A stretch of DNA of 64,000 nucleotides from Thinopyrum elongatum (GCA_011799875.1 CM022301.1:209209888-209273887), one strand, 5' to 3'. Numbered from the stretch's first letter, positions 33,513-46,142 are shown. Notes: generated from the sequence alone by a model not told the origin. Numbers and translations: made by a program.

Positions 33513-34440
33513 TTTTCTTCCTCTGAAATATTTCTGAAATTTTTAGTGACTCAAAATAAAAGTGAACCAAACTCAACAAAATTGATAGTAACTACTCCTA
33601 CAAGTGTCTAGAGGCTATATCATGCATCAAAACTACATTGGACCATATAAATTTGACATGCAAGCTCAAGAACAAGGTCACCACAGCAGCAACAATTTGC
33701 AAAATATAAAGCACTAGAGCAAAAACTAATTGGACCATTGGAGGAGTCACATACCGAAGAACAATCCCCCAAAACAGTTTTGCAAATGGAGTTTTGCACA
33801 AGGAGATCGAAAATGGCAGCAAGATGAGCTAGAACACGGGGTTGAGCAACGGGATGATTTTTTCTGGAGGAAGACGAAGTGGATGGGTGCTGGAATAAGT
33901 GAGGGGGACCCACATGGGACCCACAAGGCAGGGGGTGCGCCCAGGGGGTAGGGAGCGCCCTCCACCCTTGTGGTCCACGGGTGCAGCCCCCTGGTGCGTT
34001 CTCGGTGCCAAAAATCCTTAAATATTCTATAAAAAATCATACTAAATTTTCAGGGCATTTGGAAAACTTTTATTTTCGGGACATTTTTTATTGCACGGAT
34101 AATTCAGAAAATAGACGAATAGTACTATTTTTGCCTAATTTAATCTAAATAATAGAAAGTAAAAAGTAGGTACAGAAAGTTGTGCTTTCTATATTCATCC
34201 ATCTCATGCCCATCAAAAGGAATCCATTAACAAGGTTGATCAAGTCTTATTAACAAACCTCTTCCGAATGACATGAAAACGGAGAATTTTTTAATAACAC
34301 TAGGTTACCTCAACGGGGATATGCACATCCCCAACAATAAGAATATCATATTTCTTTTTGACAGTAGGAAGAGGGAATTCAAAACCTCCAATAGCAATAG
34401 TTGAAATTTTTCCAATAGAATTGATGCTATTCACTTGAGG
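33513..34440 (-). promoter_or_regulatory. Internal U3-like module and leader of element E
   Basis: A GC-rich inverted repeat at 33903-33975 matches the one in the element's LTR (30079-30158) at nearly every base over about 60 bp. The 200 bp on its high-coordinate side also resemble the LTR (AAATTTTCAGGGCATT…ACTTTTATTT versus AAATTTTCAGGTCATT…ACTTTTATTT). Downstream in the minus direction are a donor-like GTATGT at 33754 and acceptor-like TTTCAG sites (33539-33534 and 33528-33523) before the ATG at 33512. It therefore looks like promoter, leader and intron ahead of the extra ORF. No clear TATA box follows the inverted repeat. Confidence 0.5.
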
Positions 34441-35067
34441 TTATTTCTTCGGGAAGTGTACCGTATGCTCATTACCATTAACATGAAAAGTGGCATTGCC
34501 CTTGTTGCAATCAATAACAACCCCTGCAGTATTCAAAAAGGGTCTACCAAGGATGATTGACATACTGTCGTCCTCGGGAATATCAAGAATAACAAAGTCC
34601 ATTAAGATAGTAACGTTTGCAACCACAACAGGCACATCCTCACAAATACCGATGGGTATAGTAGTTGATTTATCAGCCATTTGCAAGGAGATTTCAGTAG
34701 GTGTCAACTTATTCAATTCAAGTCTACGATACAAAGAGAAAGGCATAACACTAACACCGGCTCCCAAATCACATAAAGCAGTTTTAACATAGTTTCTTTT
34801 ATTGGAGCATGGTATAGTTGGTATCCCTGGGTCTCCTAGTTTCTTTGGTATTCCACCCTTAAAAGTATAATTAGCAAGCATGGTGGAAATTTCAGCTTTT
34901 GGGATCTTTCTTTTATTTGTAAAAATATCTTTCATATACTTAGCATAAGGAGACATTTTCAGAATATCAGTCAAACGCATACGCAAAAAGACAGGTCTAA
35001 GCATTTCAACAAAGCGCTCAAAATCCTCATCATCCTTTTTCCTGGATGGTTTAGGAGGAAAGGGCAT
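34441..35067 (-). pseudogene. Aspartic protease of element E
   Basis: 208 codons on the minus strand, in the same frame as the gag segment upstream and separated from it by one TAG (about 35071). It carries a KYMKDIFTNKR linker, the active-site loop TALCDLGAGVSVMPFSLYR, and IILGRPFLNTAG. It ends at TAA 34441 with no polymerase after it, so the element would depend on enzymes from a relative. Confidence 0.7.
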
Positions 35068-35073
35068 GGGTTT

Positions 35074-37051
35074 CTAAACCCATGGTTCTCTTTCTTTACC
35101 ATGTTTCCTAGCAATGAAGTCTCTCTTATCATAACGTTGATTCTTAGATTGTGGGTTATCAAGATCAACAGCAGGTTCTACCTCCACATTATTATCATTA
35201 CTAGGTTGAGCATCAACATGAACATCATCATTAACATTAGCACTAGGTTCATGTTCATCACCATATTGTGTCTCAGCATCAGAAATAGAGATATCATTTG
35301 GATTCTCAGGTGTATCTATAACAGGTTCACTAGAAGCATGCAAAGTCCTATCATTTTTCTTTTTATTACTAAGAGGACTAGGTGCATCAGTATTGATTCT
35401 CTGAGAATCTTGCTCAACTCTCTTAGGATGGCCTTCAGGATACAAAGTTCCCTGGGTCATCTTACCACCTCTAGTCATAACCCTAACAGCATTATCATTG
35501 TTCTTACTATTCAACTCGTTGAGCAAATCATCCTATGCCTTAAGTACTTGTTCTACTTGAGTATTAACCATGGAAGCATGCTTACTAATAATCTTAAGAT
35601 CACTAACAGTTCTACTCATGTAATCACCCAAGCAGTCAAGCATGCAAGCATTACGTTTCAATTGTCTACTAACATAAGCATTGAAGTTTTCTTGCTTAAC
35701 AATAAAGTTATCAAACTCATCCAAGCATTGACTAGCAGACTTATTATGAGGAATATCGCCTTCATCAAATCTATAAAGAGAGTTTACCTCAACTACCTGT
35801 GTCGGGTTATCAAGACCATGTATTTCTTCAATAGGTGGTAAATTCTTAACATCTTCAGCTTTAATACCTTTTTCTTTCATAGATTTCTTTGCCTCTTGCA
35901 TATCTTCAGGACTGAGAAATAGAATACCTCTTTTCTTCGGAGTTGGCTTAGGAATTGGTTCAGGAAGTGTCCAATCATTATCATTACTCAATATATTATT
36001 CAATAGCAATTCAGCTTGCTCAACAGTTTGTTCCCTGAAAACACAACGAGCACAACTATCTAGGTGGTCCCTAGAAGCATCAGTTAGTCCATTATAAAAG
36101 ATATCAAGTATTTCATTTTTCTTGAGAGGATGATTATGCAAAGCATTAAGTAATTGGAGAAGCCTCCCCCAAGCTTGTGGGATACTCTCTTCTTCAATTT
36201 GCACAAAGTTAAATATTTCCTTTAAAGCAGCTTGTTTCTTATGAGCAGGGAAATATTTTTCAGAGAAGTAGTAAATCATATCTTGAGGACTATGCACACA
36301 ACCAGGAGCAAGAGAATTACCCATAACTTAGCATCACCCATTAACGAGAAAGGAAACAACTTAAGAATATAGTAATAGCGATTTTTTTCCTCATGAGCAA
36401 ATAGGGTGGCTATATCATTCAATTTAGTAAGATGTGCCACAAAGTTTCAGATTCATAACCATGGAAAGGATTAGATTCAACCAAAGTAATTAACTCAGGA
36501 TCGATAGAGAATTCATAATCCTTATCAGTAACAAAGATAGGCAAAGTAGCAAACTTAGGATCATATTGCATTCTAGCATTCAAAGATTTTTCTTTCCACT
36601 TGCATAATAATTTCTTAAGATCATCTCTATCCTTACAAGCAAGAAAGTCCCCAGCTACCTCTCCATCCATAACATAACCCTCAGGTATATCAGGCAATTC
36701 ATATCTAGGAGAGCTAGGTTTAGCAGGTGTCTCAAAGTGTTCAGTTTCAATAATTTCATCAGTTTCAGAAATATCATCATCTTCCGCATAATCAATAGTT
36801 CTAACTCTAGCAAGATGTTCATCAAGTAATTCACCTAGTGGCACAATTTTATCCAGCAAAGTAGTAGCATCACTCATAGTAGAAGTAACATCATCAATAA
36901 CATGCGACATATAAGAATCAATAGCAGGTGTAGGTGTCGCAAGCTTACTCAAAACAGAAGGTGAATCAAGTGCAGAGCTAGATGGCAGTTCCTTACCTCC
37001 CCTCATAGTAGAGGGAAAAATCTTGGTTCTAGTATCTTTCAAATTCCTCAT
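35074..37051 (-). pseudogene. Gag of element E, two frameshifts and a stop
   Basis: The N-terminal segment 37051-36419 (MRNLKDTRTKIFPST) is acidic and low in complexity and ends SETLWHILLN where a shift occurs. The conserved core then reads NDIATLFAHEEKNRYYY and, after a second shift near 36324, PQDMIYYFSEKYFPAHKK and ESIPQAWGRLLQLLN. This is the retrotransposon gag domain, at about 36420-36100. From 36324 one frame runs on to the protease, interrupted by TAG at about 35529. The C-terminal part is Asn/Asp-rich linker. Confidence 0.7.
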
Positions 37052-37100
37052 AGTGATCAGCAGATATAAATCCCAAGTGACTCAGAGAATAGAGCTATGC

Positions 37101-37118
37101 TCCCTGGCAATGGCGCCA
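37101..37118 (-). other. Primer binding site of element E (tRNA-Asp type)
   Basis: Minus-strand TGGCGCCATTGCCAGGGA, 11 bases inside the LTR edge at 37130. Confidence 0.75.
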
Positions 37119-37129
37119 GAAAAAGGTCT

Positions 37130-38532
37130 TGATAACCCACAAGTATAGGGGATCGCAACAGTTTTCGAGGGTAGAGTATTCAACCCAAATTTATTGATTC
37201 GACACAAGGGGAGCCAAAGAATATTCTCAAGTATTAGCAGCTGAGTTGTCAATTCAACCACACCTGAAAGACTTAATATCTGCAGCAAAATATTTAGTAG
37301 CAAAGTAGTATGGAAGTAACGGTAATAGTGGCAAAAGTAACAGTAGTAGTTTTGTAGCAATGGTAACAGTGGCAACGGCAAAGTAACATAGCAAAGATCA
37401 ATATGTGAAAAGCTCATAGGCAATGGATCAATGATGGATAATTATGTCAGATGGCATTCATCATGCAACAGTTATAACCTAGGGTGACACGGAACTAGCT
37501 CCAATTCATCAATATAATGTAGGCATGTATTCCGAATATAGTCATACGTGCTTATGGAAAAGAACTTGCATGACATCTTTTGTCCTACCCTCCCGTGGCA
37601 GCGGGGTCCTAATGGAAACTAAGGGATATTAAGGCCTCCTTTTAACAGAGAACCGGACCAAAGCATTAACACTTTGTGAATACATGAACTCCTCAAACTA
37701 TGGTAATCACCGGAAAGAATCCCAATTATTGTCACCTTGGGGTTTGCGGATCATAACACGTAATAGGTGTCTACAACTTGCAAGATAGGATCAAGAACAC
37801 AAATATATTCATAAAACATAATAGGTTCAGATCTAAAATCTTGGCACTCGGGCCCTAGTGACAAGCATTAAGCATAGCAAAGTCATAGCAACATCAATCT
37901 CAGAACATAGTGGATACTAGGGATCAAACCCTAACAAAACTAACTCGATTACATGATAAATCTCATCGAACCCATCACCGTCCAGCATGCCTATGATGGA
38001 ATTACTCATGCACAGCGGTGAGCATCATGAAATTGGTGATGGAGGAAGGTTGGTGATGATGATGGCGATGAATCCCCCTCTTCGGAGCCCCGAATGGACT
38101 CTAGATCTGCCCTCCCGATGAAGAACAGGAGGTGACGGCGGCTCCGTATCATAAAGCGCGATGAATCCTTCTCCCCGATTTTTTTCTCCCCGAACATGAA
38201 TATATAGAGTTGGAGTTAGGGTCAGAGGAGGTCCAGGGGACCCACAAGGCAAGGGGGCGCGCCCAGGGGGGTAGGGCGCGCCCTCCACCCTTGTGGTCAG
38301 CTGGTGGGTCCCCTCTGGTTGATTCTTTCGCCAGCATTTTTTATTTATTCCAAAAATATTCTCCGTAAATTTTCAGTTCATTCCGAGGACTTTTATTTCT
38401 GCACAAAAATAACACCAAGGCAATTCTGTTGAAACAGCGTCAGTCCGGGTTAGTAACATTCAAATCATGCAAATTAGAGTCCAAAACAAGGGCAAAAGAG
38501 TTTGGAAAAGTAGATACGATGGAGACGTATCA
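37130..38532 (-). repeat. 5' LTR of element E (1403 bp)
   Basis: Minus sense TGATACGTCTCCATCG…GGGTTATCA. The GC-rich inverted repeat at 38237-38312 is followed, in the minus direction, by TATATATTCATG (about 38208-38197), a likely TATA box. Confidence 0.9.
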
Positions 38533-39338
38533 GTGTGTGAGCTGTCGGGAACAGCAAGTGATGTGCCATTGTTGACGTGCTGGGCGCGGTGCCTCCACTC
38601 CTGGACATCCTCACCTCTCGCGTGAATTACTTGTGCACATCCTCAAGGTTGAGGATTGAGAAGTCAGCCATGTCCAAACAAAGTATTCTAAAAATATGTT
38701 TTAAGAAAATAACAACTTAAAACCGGTTTTCCTAAAAATGCTCTTAAAACTAGTTTTGCTAAAACTTGTTCTAAATACTAGTTATCCAAACAACCACTAA
38801 GGAAGGTGGGTGAATTGGAGTGGGGGAAGAGTCCAACTACTCCTCCCTTGGCCGTCCAAAGGGGAGGGACTTTCCCTCCCCTTGTGGCGCCCCTCTTCTA
38901 CCCTCCAACCTATATATACTAGAGGATTTCTACCCTTTTGAGACACAAAGTTTTGGAGCCTCCTCTAGTTCTTCTAGTTCTAGTTTTAGCTGGTCCTAGT
39001 TGACTAATTAGATTTAGGCTAATCCTCTTGTCCTCATAATTAGAAGCCCCGTGTGGTTCTAATCTCCTACCTCCAATTTTTTGGCGATGATTAGCTCTAG
39101 ACGGCAAAGCGCTGCCGGATCATGAAGGCCGCACGCTTGAAACCAAGTAGATAGGCCGTGCTTTCGGTCTTCGGTTCGAGGGACTATTTGTGGATGGTTC
39201 GCAGGATCATTCATCAATGGCTCGAGGGACTCCAAGTACGATCTACACCGACGCGTTCTTCTTTCATTACAACTCGGTGAAGGTAACGATCGTGATCTCA
39301 ACCCGTTACGCATCTTCATATTGATCTTGGGTGTGCAT
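38533..39338. other. Unassigned sequence between elements E and F
   Basis: The first 140 bp continue the old flank of D and E. A segment at about 38675-38800 has weakly inverted TCCAAACAA-type ends and may be a decayed small DNA transposon. From 38800 there is LTR-like sequence with a TATATATAC box at about 38913 and a leader-like stretch to about 39320. No coding region or partner LTR is visible. Confidence 0.35.
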
Positions 39339-40911
39339 TTCTACTTCTTGAGCTTGCGTTGGTTTTTTGCTTGAAGAGGAAAGGGTGATGCAGCAAAGTA
39401 GAGCTAAGTATTTCCCTCAGTTAAGAACCAAGGTATCAATCCAGTAGGAGGAACACACAAGTCTCCAATAATTTCACCTGCACAAACAAACAAATACTTG
39501 CACCGAATGCGACAAAGGGGTTGTCAATCCCTTCACAATTACTTGCAAGGATGAGATCTGATAGTGATAGATGTAAAAGATAAATAAAAGTGCAAAATAA
39601 ATTAAAAGTAAATAAATTGCAGCAAGGTATTTTCAGGTTTTTGATTTTGTAGATCTGAAAATAATATGATAAAAGATAGACCTTGGGGCCATAGTTTTCA
39701 CAAGAGGCTTCTCTCTTGAAAGAAAGCATACGGTGGGTAAACAAATTACTGTTGAGCAATTGATAGAAAAGCGCATAGTTATGACGATATCCAAGGCAAT
39801 GATCATGTATACAGGCATCACGTCCGAGACAAGTAGACCGACTCCTGCCTGCATCTACTACTATTACTCCACACATCGACCGCTATCCAGCATGCATCTA
39901 GTGTATTAAGTTAACAAGAACGGAGTAATGCCTTAAGCAAGATGACATGATGTAGAGCGATAGATCCAATAAATATGAAAAAAAAACCATCATTTTATCT
40001 TGAATGGCAACAATACAAATACATGTCATGTCCCCTTCTATCACTAGGATTGAGCACCGCAAGATTGAACCCATTACAAAGCACCTCTCCCATTGCAAGA
40101 AAAATCAATCTAGTTGGCCAAACCAAATCAATAGATCGGAGAGAAATACAAAGCTATATAAATCATGCATAAAAGAGTTCAGAGAAGACTGAAATAATAT
40201 TCATACATAATCTGATCATAAACCCACAATTCATCGGATCTCAGCAAACACACTGCAAAAGAAGATTACATTGAGTAGATCTCCAAGAACATCGAGGAGA
40301 ACATTGTATTGAAGATCAAAGAGAGAGAAGAAGCCATCTAGATACTAGCTATGGACCCATAGGTCTGTGGTAAACTACTCACACATCATCAGAAGGGTAG
40401 GAAGGTTGATGTAGAAGCCCTCCGTGATCGAATCCCCCTCCGGCAGAGCGAAAAAGGTCCCTAGATGGGATCTCACGAAGACAGAAACTTGGGCGGCGAA
40501 AAAGTATTTTTGGTGTGCCCTCTGGTCTACGGGGAATATTTGGGTATTTATAGAAGAAAAATTAGGGTTGGAAGAGCTACGGGGGGGGGGGGGGGCACAA
40601 GCTTGGGGGGGCAACCCCCCCGAGCTTGTGGCCATCCCGTGGCTTTTCTGGCCTCCTCCCAAAGCTTCCATGGTGTCTTGTGGTCCAAGAAAAATCATCA
40701 AAAAGTTTCGTTCCATTTGGACTCCATTTGGTATTGATTTTTTGTAAAGACAAAAACAAGGAAAAAACAGCAACTAGCACTGGACATTAGGTTAATAGGT
40801 TAGTCCCAAAAAATGATATAAATTAGCATAATAATGCATATAAAACATCCAAGATTGAAAATATAATAGCATGGAACAATAAAAAATTATAGATACGTTG
40901 GAGACGTATCA
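39339..40911 (-). repeat. 3' LTR of element F (1573 bp)
   Basis: Minus sense TGATACGTCTCC at 40911 to …AAGAAGTAGAA at 39339, the final CA having drifted. A run of fifteen G lies at 40581-40595 within the GC-rich inverted repeat (40577-40640). Confidence 0.85.
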
Positions 40912-43900
40912 AGCATCCCCAAGCTTAATTTCTGCTCGTCCTTGAGTAGGTAAATGATAAAAACAGAATATTTGATGTGGAATGCTACCTAACATGTTTA
41001 TCATGTAATCTTTGTTTATGTGGTATGAATATTCAGATCCGTAAGATTCAAAACAAAAGTTTAATATTGACATAAAAACAATAATACTTCAAGCATACTA
41101 AAAAACAATCATGTTTATTTCAAAATATCATGGCTAAAGAAAGTTATCCCTAGAAAATCATATAGTCTTGTCATGCTCCATCTTCTTAACACAAAGTATT
41201 TATCATGTACAACCCCAATGACAAGCCAAGCAATTGGTTCATACTTTTTAACGCACTTCAGCTTTTTCAACTCTCACGCAATACATGAGCCTGAGCCATG
41301 GATATAACACTATAGGTGGAATAGAGTATGATGTTGGAGGTTGTGTGGAGAAGACAAAAAAGGAGAAAGTCTCACATTGATGAGGCTAATCAATGGTCTA
41401 TGGAGAAGTCCATCAATTGATGTCAATGCAAGGAGTAGGGATTGCCATGCAACGGATGCACTAAGAGCTATAAGTGTATGAAAGCTCAAAAGAAAACTAA
41501 GTGGGTGTGCATCCAACTTGCTTGCTCATGAAGACCTAGGGCATTTGAGGAAGCCCATCATTGGAATATACAAGCCAAGTTCTATAATCAAAATTCCCAC
41601 TGGTATATGAAAGTGACAAAATAGGAGACTCTCTATCATGAAGAACATGGTGCTACTTTGAAGCACAAGTGTGGAAAAGGATAGTAACATTGTCCCTTCT
41701 CTCTTTTTCTCTCATTTTTTTTCTTTTTTTTGGTGGGCGCTTTGGCCTATTTTTTTCTTGGGCTCATTTGGCCTCTTTTTTTAAGTCTGGAGTCTCATCC
41801 CGACTTGTGGGGGAATCATAGTCTCCATCATCCTTTCCTCACTGGGACAATGCTCTAATAATGAATATGATTATCACACTTCTTTTTACTTACAACTAAA
41901 AATTTACGACTCAAAAATATGACTCTATATGAATGCCTCCGGCAGTGTACCAGGATGTGCAATGATCTAGCGTAACATATAACTATGTCAACTATATGAT
42001 CATGCAAAGCAATATGACAATGATGACATTTGTCATAATAAAACGGAATGGTGGAAGCTGCATGGCAATATATCTCGGAATGGCTATGGAAATGCCATAA
42101 TAGGTAGGTATGGCAGCTGTTTTGAGGAAGATATAAGGAGGCTTATGTGTGATAGAGCGTATCATACCACGGGGTTTGGATGCACCGGCAAAGTTTGCAC
42201 CACAACTCAAGGTGAGAAGGGGCAATGCATGGTACCGAAGAGGCTAGCAAATTGCGGAAGGGTAAGAGTGCGTATAATCCATGGACTCACATTAGTCATA
42301 AAGAAATCACATACTTATTGCAAAAGTTTATTAGCCCTCAAAGCAAAGTACTACTATGCATACCCCTAAGGGGATAGATTGGTAGGAAAAGACCATCGCT
42401 CATCCCCAACCGCCACTCATAAGGAAGACAAGCAATAATAAATCATGCTCCAATTTCATAGCATAACGAGAGACCATACGTGCATGCTTCGGGAATCACA
42501 AACCTTAACACCAATATTCTTACTAAAACCACAATTACTCATTAGCATAACCTTCATATTACCACCTTTATATCACAAAACTATTTCAAGGAATCAAACT
42601 TATCATATTCAGTGATCTACATGAAAGTTTTTATTATATCCCTCTTGAATACCCATCATATTAGGACTAAATTCATAACCTAAGAAAATTTCCATACTAT
42701 TTATAAGGCTATCAAAATAATACAAGTGAAGCATGAGAGTTCATTATTTCTTAAAATATAACAACCGTTATTCTCTAAAAGATATAAGTGAAGCACTAGA
42801 GCAACTGCCTAGCTCAAAAGATATAAGTGAAGCTCAAAGAGTATTTTAATAAATTCACGAATAATGTGTGTCCCTCTCAAAAAGGTGTGTCCAGAAAGGA
42901 TTATTGTGGCAAACAAAAAAGCAAATGAATCAAAGACTCATATAATACATGACGCTCCAAGAAAAACTCATATCATGTAGTGAATAAAAATATAGCCTCA
43001 AGTAATTTTACCGATGGATTGTAGACAAAAGAGGGGGTGCCATCCAGGGCATCCCCAAGCTTAGACGCTTTGTTGTCCTTGAATATTACCATGGGGTGCC
43101 TTGGGCATCCCCAAGCTTACGATCTTGCCACTCCTTATTCCTTATCCCATCGAAACTTCACTCAAAACTTGAAAACTTCACAACACAAAACTCAACAGAA
43201 AACTCGTGAGATCAGTTAGTATAATAAAGCAAATCACCACTTTTAGGTATTGTTGTAAACTCATTCCAATTTCATATTGGCATTATATCTACTGTATTCT
43301 AACTTCACCATATCTCATACCCCCCGATATAACCCATAGATTCATCAAAATAAGCGAACAACACAAAGAAAAAACAATCTGTCAAAAACAGAATAGTCTA
43401 TAGTAATCTGTACTTTAGCCAAACTTCTGTAACTCCAAAAATTCCAAAAAAATTAGGAAAATGTGGGAAATTCCTATATCAATCTTGTGTTAAAAATTCA
43501 GATCAAAAGCATGTTTTTATGAATTTACAAAATTCCAGAATTGGGCGCAAAAGTTTCTGTTTTTCAGCAGAATCAAATCAACTATCACCCAAGACCATCC
43601 TAAAGGCTTTACTTGGCACAAACACTAATTAAAATACTAAAACACAATCATAAAAGTAGCATGATTGCATATTATCATAAAGATAGAAAATAAAATTATT
43701 GGGTTGTCTCCCAACAAGCGCTTTTCTTTAAAGCCTTTTAGCTAGGCATTGATAAGTTTAATGATGCTCGCATAAAATACAAGAATTGAAGCACAAGGAT
43801 AGCATCATATGGCATGTGAAAATCACATTTAAGTCTAACATAATTCCTATGCATAGGCATTTTATAAGAAAACAAATTATCAAAATGAGAAAAACTAGCT

Positions 43901-43950
43901 TATGCAAGGAAGAAGAATAAAACATTGACAATCTCAACATGAAAGGTAAT
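40912..43950 (-). other. Non-coding 3' internal region of element F
   Basis: No gene is visible. It is collinear with B 3405-6247. It has the true polypurine tract (40913-40926), two exact internal copies (43049-43062, 43105-43118) and the motif GGGTTGTCTCCCAACAAGCG at 43701-43720. Confidence 0.6.
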
Positions 43951-44625
43951 TTAGTAACATGAAAAATTTCTACAACCATATTTCCCTCTCTCATAATAAT
44001 TACATGTGGGATCATATTCAAATTTAATAATATAGCTATCACATAGCATATTCTCTACATGATCCACATGCATGCAAAGTTGACACTCTTCCAAAATAGT
44101 GGGATTATCATCAAATAAAGTCATGACCTCTCCATGCCCACTTTTATCAAAAAAATCATAGGATTGATCATTCTCCAAAGTAGTGAGATCATTATTACCT
44201 AAAGTTGGAATTATTCTAGTCCCACTTTCAATATTATTGCAAACACTATTATAAATATCATATTCATCATGAGGCTTAAATAAATTTTCAAGATCATAAG
44301 AAGAATCACCCCAATCATGATCATTGCAATAAGTAGTGGACATAGCAAAATTAGCATCCCCAAGCTTGGGGTTTGGCATATTTTTAACGCAACTGACATT
44401 AATAGAATTTATAATAACATCACTGCAATCATGCTTTTCATTCAAGGTGCTATCGTGAACCACTTTATAAATTTCTTCTTTGAGCACTTCATCATAATTT
44501 TCAGATTCACGAATTTCAAGCAAAACTTCATAAAGATAATCTAATGCAATCAACTCACTAGCAATTGGTTCATCATAATTGTATCTTTTAAAAATATTAG
44601 CAAGTGGACGAAGATCCATAAGCAT
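43951..44625 (-). CDS. ORF of unknown function in element F, related to that of G
   Basis: 224 codons from ATG 44625 (MLMDLRPLANIFKRYN), close behind the primer site. It is acidic throughout, with no zinc knuckle, protease or polymerase motif. A motif pair is visible: a diverged copy (TLGNNDLTTLEND) and DKSGHGEVMTLFDDNPTILEE at about residues 155-175. After it come VDHVENMLCDSYI and NYYERGKYG. Element G has the same order with DKSGFGEVMTLF, and B has DKSGIGEVKTL at the C terminus of gag, so it may derive from a gag C-terminal region. The codons for PKLGDAN lie on an exact copy of the polypurine tract (44354-44367). Function unknown. Confidence 0.5.
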   Translation of the reverse strand: MLMDLRPLANIFKRYNYDEPIASELIALDYLYEVLLEIRESENYDEVLKEEIYKVVHDSTLNEKHDCSDVIINSINVSCVKNMPNPKLGDANFAMSTTYCNDHDWGDSSYDLENLFKPHDEYDIYNSVCNNIESGTRIIPTLGNNDLTTLENDQSYDFFDKSGHGEVMTLFDDNPTILEECQLCMHVDHVENMLCDSYIIKFEYDPTCNYYERGKYGCRNFSCY

Positions 44626-44820
44626 TTTCTTTTCTGATTTTCAATAAATGCACAATTATGCCAAACAAACAAGCAAAGCAACAAAGTAAAACATTTTTGT
44701 GTTTTTTTTGATAAAACATTTTAGAAGTGGGGGAGAGGAAAATGAGAGGCAAATGGAAAATAATGTAAATGCAAGAGATGATAGTTTATGATAGGTACTT
44801 GGTAGGCTTGATGTAGATCC

Positions 44821-44838
44821 TCCACAGCAACGGCGCCA
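44821..44838 (-). other. Primer binding site of element F (tRNA-Asp type)
   Basis: Minus-strand TGGCGCCGTTGCTGTGGA, 11 bases from the LTR edge at 44850. Two to three bases of the 3' half differ from the usual site. Confidence 0.7.
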
Positions 44839-44849
44839 GAAATTCTTCC

Positions 44850-46142
44850 TGCTACTTCTTGAGCTTGCGTTGGTTTTTCCCTTGAAGAGGAAAGGGTGAT
44901 GCAGCAAAGTAGAGATAAGTATTTCCCTCAGTTAAAAACCAAGGTATCAATCCAGTAGGAGGAACGCACAAGCTTCCAATAATTGCATCTGCACAAACAA
45001 ACAAATACTTGCATCCCACATGATAAAGGGGTTGTCAATCCCTTCACGGTTACTTGCAAGGATGAGATCTGATAGTGATAGATGTAAAAGATAAATAAAA
45101 GTGCAAAATAAAATAGAAGTAAATAAATTGCAGCAACGTATTTTTGGGATTTTGATTTTGTAGATCTGAAAATAATATGATAAAAGATAGACCCGGGGGC
45201 CATAGTTTGCAATAGAGGCTTCTCTCTCGATAGAAAGCATACGGTGGGTAAACAAATTACTGTTAAGCAATTGATAGAAAAGCGCATAGTTATGACGATA
45301 TCCAAGGCAATGATCATGTATATAGGCATCACATCGGAGACAAGTAGACCGACTCCTGCCTGCATCTACTACTATTACTCCACACATCGACCGCTATCCA
45401 GCATGCATCTAGTGTATTAAGTTAACAAGAACGGAGTAACGCCTTAAGCAAGATGACATGATGTAGAGGTATAGATTCAATCAATATGAAAAAAAAACCC
45501 ATCTTTTTATCCTTAATGGCAACAAAAAAATATGTGTCATGTCCCCTTCTGTCACTGGGATTGAGCACCGCAAGATTGAACCCATTACAAAGCACCTCTC
45601 CCATTGCAAGAAAAATCAATCTAGTTGGCCAAACCAAATCAATAGATCGGAGAGAAATACAAAGCTATATAAATCATCCATAAAAGAGTTCAGAGAAGAC
45701 CCAAATAATATTCATAGATAATCTGATCATAAACCCACAAATCATCGGATCTCAACAAACACACCGCAAAAGAAGATTACATCGAATATATCTCCAAGAA
45801 CGTCGAGGAGAACATTGTATTGAAGATCAAAGAGAGATAAGAAGCCATCTAGCTACTAGCTATGGACCCATTGGTCTATGGTAAACTACTCACACATCAT
45901 CGGAAGGGCAGCAAGGTTGATGTAGAAGCCCTCCAAGATCGAATCCCCCTCCGGCATAGTACCGGAAAAGGTTCCTAGATGGGACCGCATGAAGACAAAA
46001 ACTTGCGGCGGCGGAAAAGTATTTTTCGTGTGCCCCCTGGTCTATGGGGAATATTTGGGTATTTATAGAAGAAAAATTAGGCTTGGAAGTGCCACGGGGG
46101 GCCCACAAGTTTGGGGGGCGCGCCCCTGAGCTTGTGGCCATC
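44850..46142 (-). repeat. 5' LTR of element F, truncated by element G
   Basis: 1293 bp matching the 3' LTR up to GAGCTTGTGGCCATC, then an abrupt change to the TGACACGTCTCC start of G. The remaining 280 bp or so should be found beyond G. Confidence 0.85.
46138..46142. repeat. Expected left target duplication of element G
   Basis: CCATC, directly before the G LTR. In the intact F LTR it continues CCATCCCGTGGC (about 40632), which predicts CCATC on the far side of G, outside the window. Confidence 0.6.

Larger units (their letters stand above)
28973..38532 (-). mobile_element. Element E: Athila-like retrotransposon without polymerase (9560 bp)
   Basis: Minus oriented. Order from the right: 5' LTR 37130-38532, primer site 37101-37118, gag 37051-35074, protease 35067-34441, a U3-like module with a leader (34200-33513), an extra ORF 33512-32490, an internal polypurine tract, 2 kb of non-coding tail, polypurine tract 30375-30389 and 3' LTR 28973-30374. 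No reverse transcriptase, RNase H or integrase is present. The flanking five bases are GTGAT and GTGTG, not a perfect duplication. The two LTRs look almost identical, so the insertion is relatively young. Confidence 0.9.
39339..46142 (-). mobile_element. Element F: non-autonomous LTR element of the B family
   Basis: Minus oriented. The 3' LTR is 39339-40911, the internal domain 40912-44849, and the 5' LTR 44850-46142 is cut by element G. LTRs, primer site and the 3' non-coding 2.8 kb closely match element B, but where B has gag-protease F has only one ORF of a different protein (43951-44625). TGCAT at 39334-39338 is the expected target duplication; its partner lies right of the window. It needs all replication proteins in trans. 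Confidence 0.8.
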
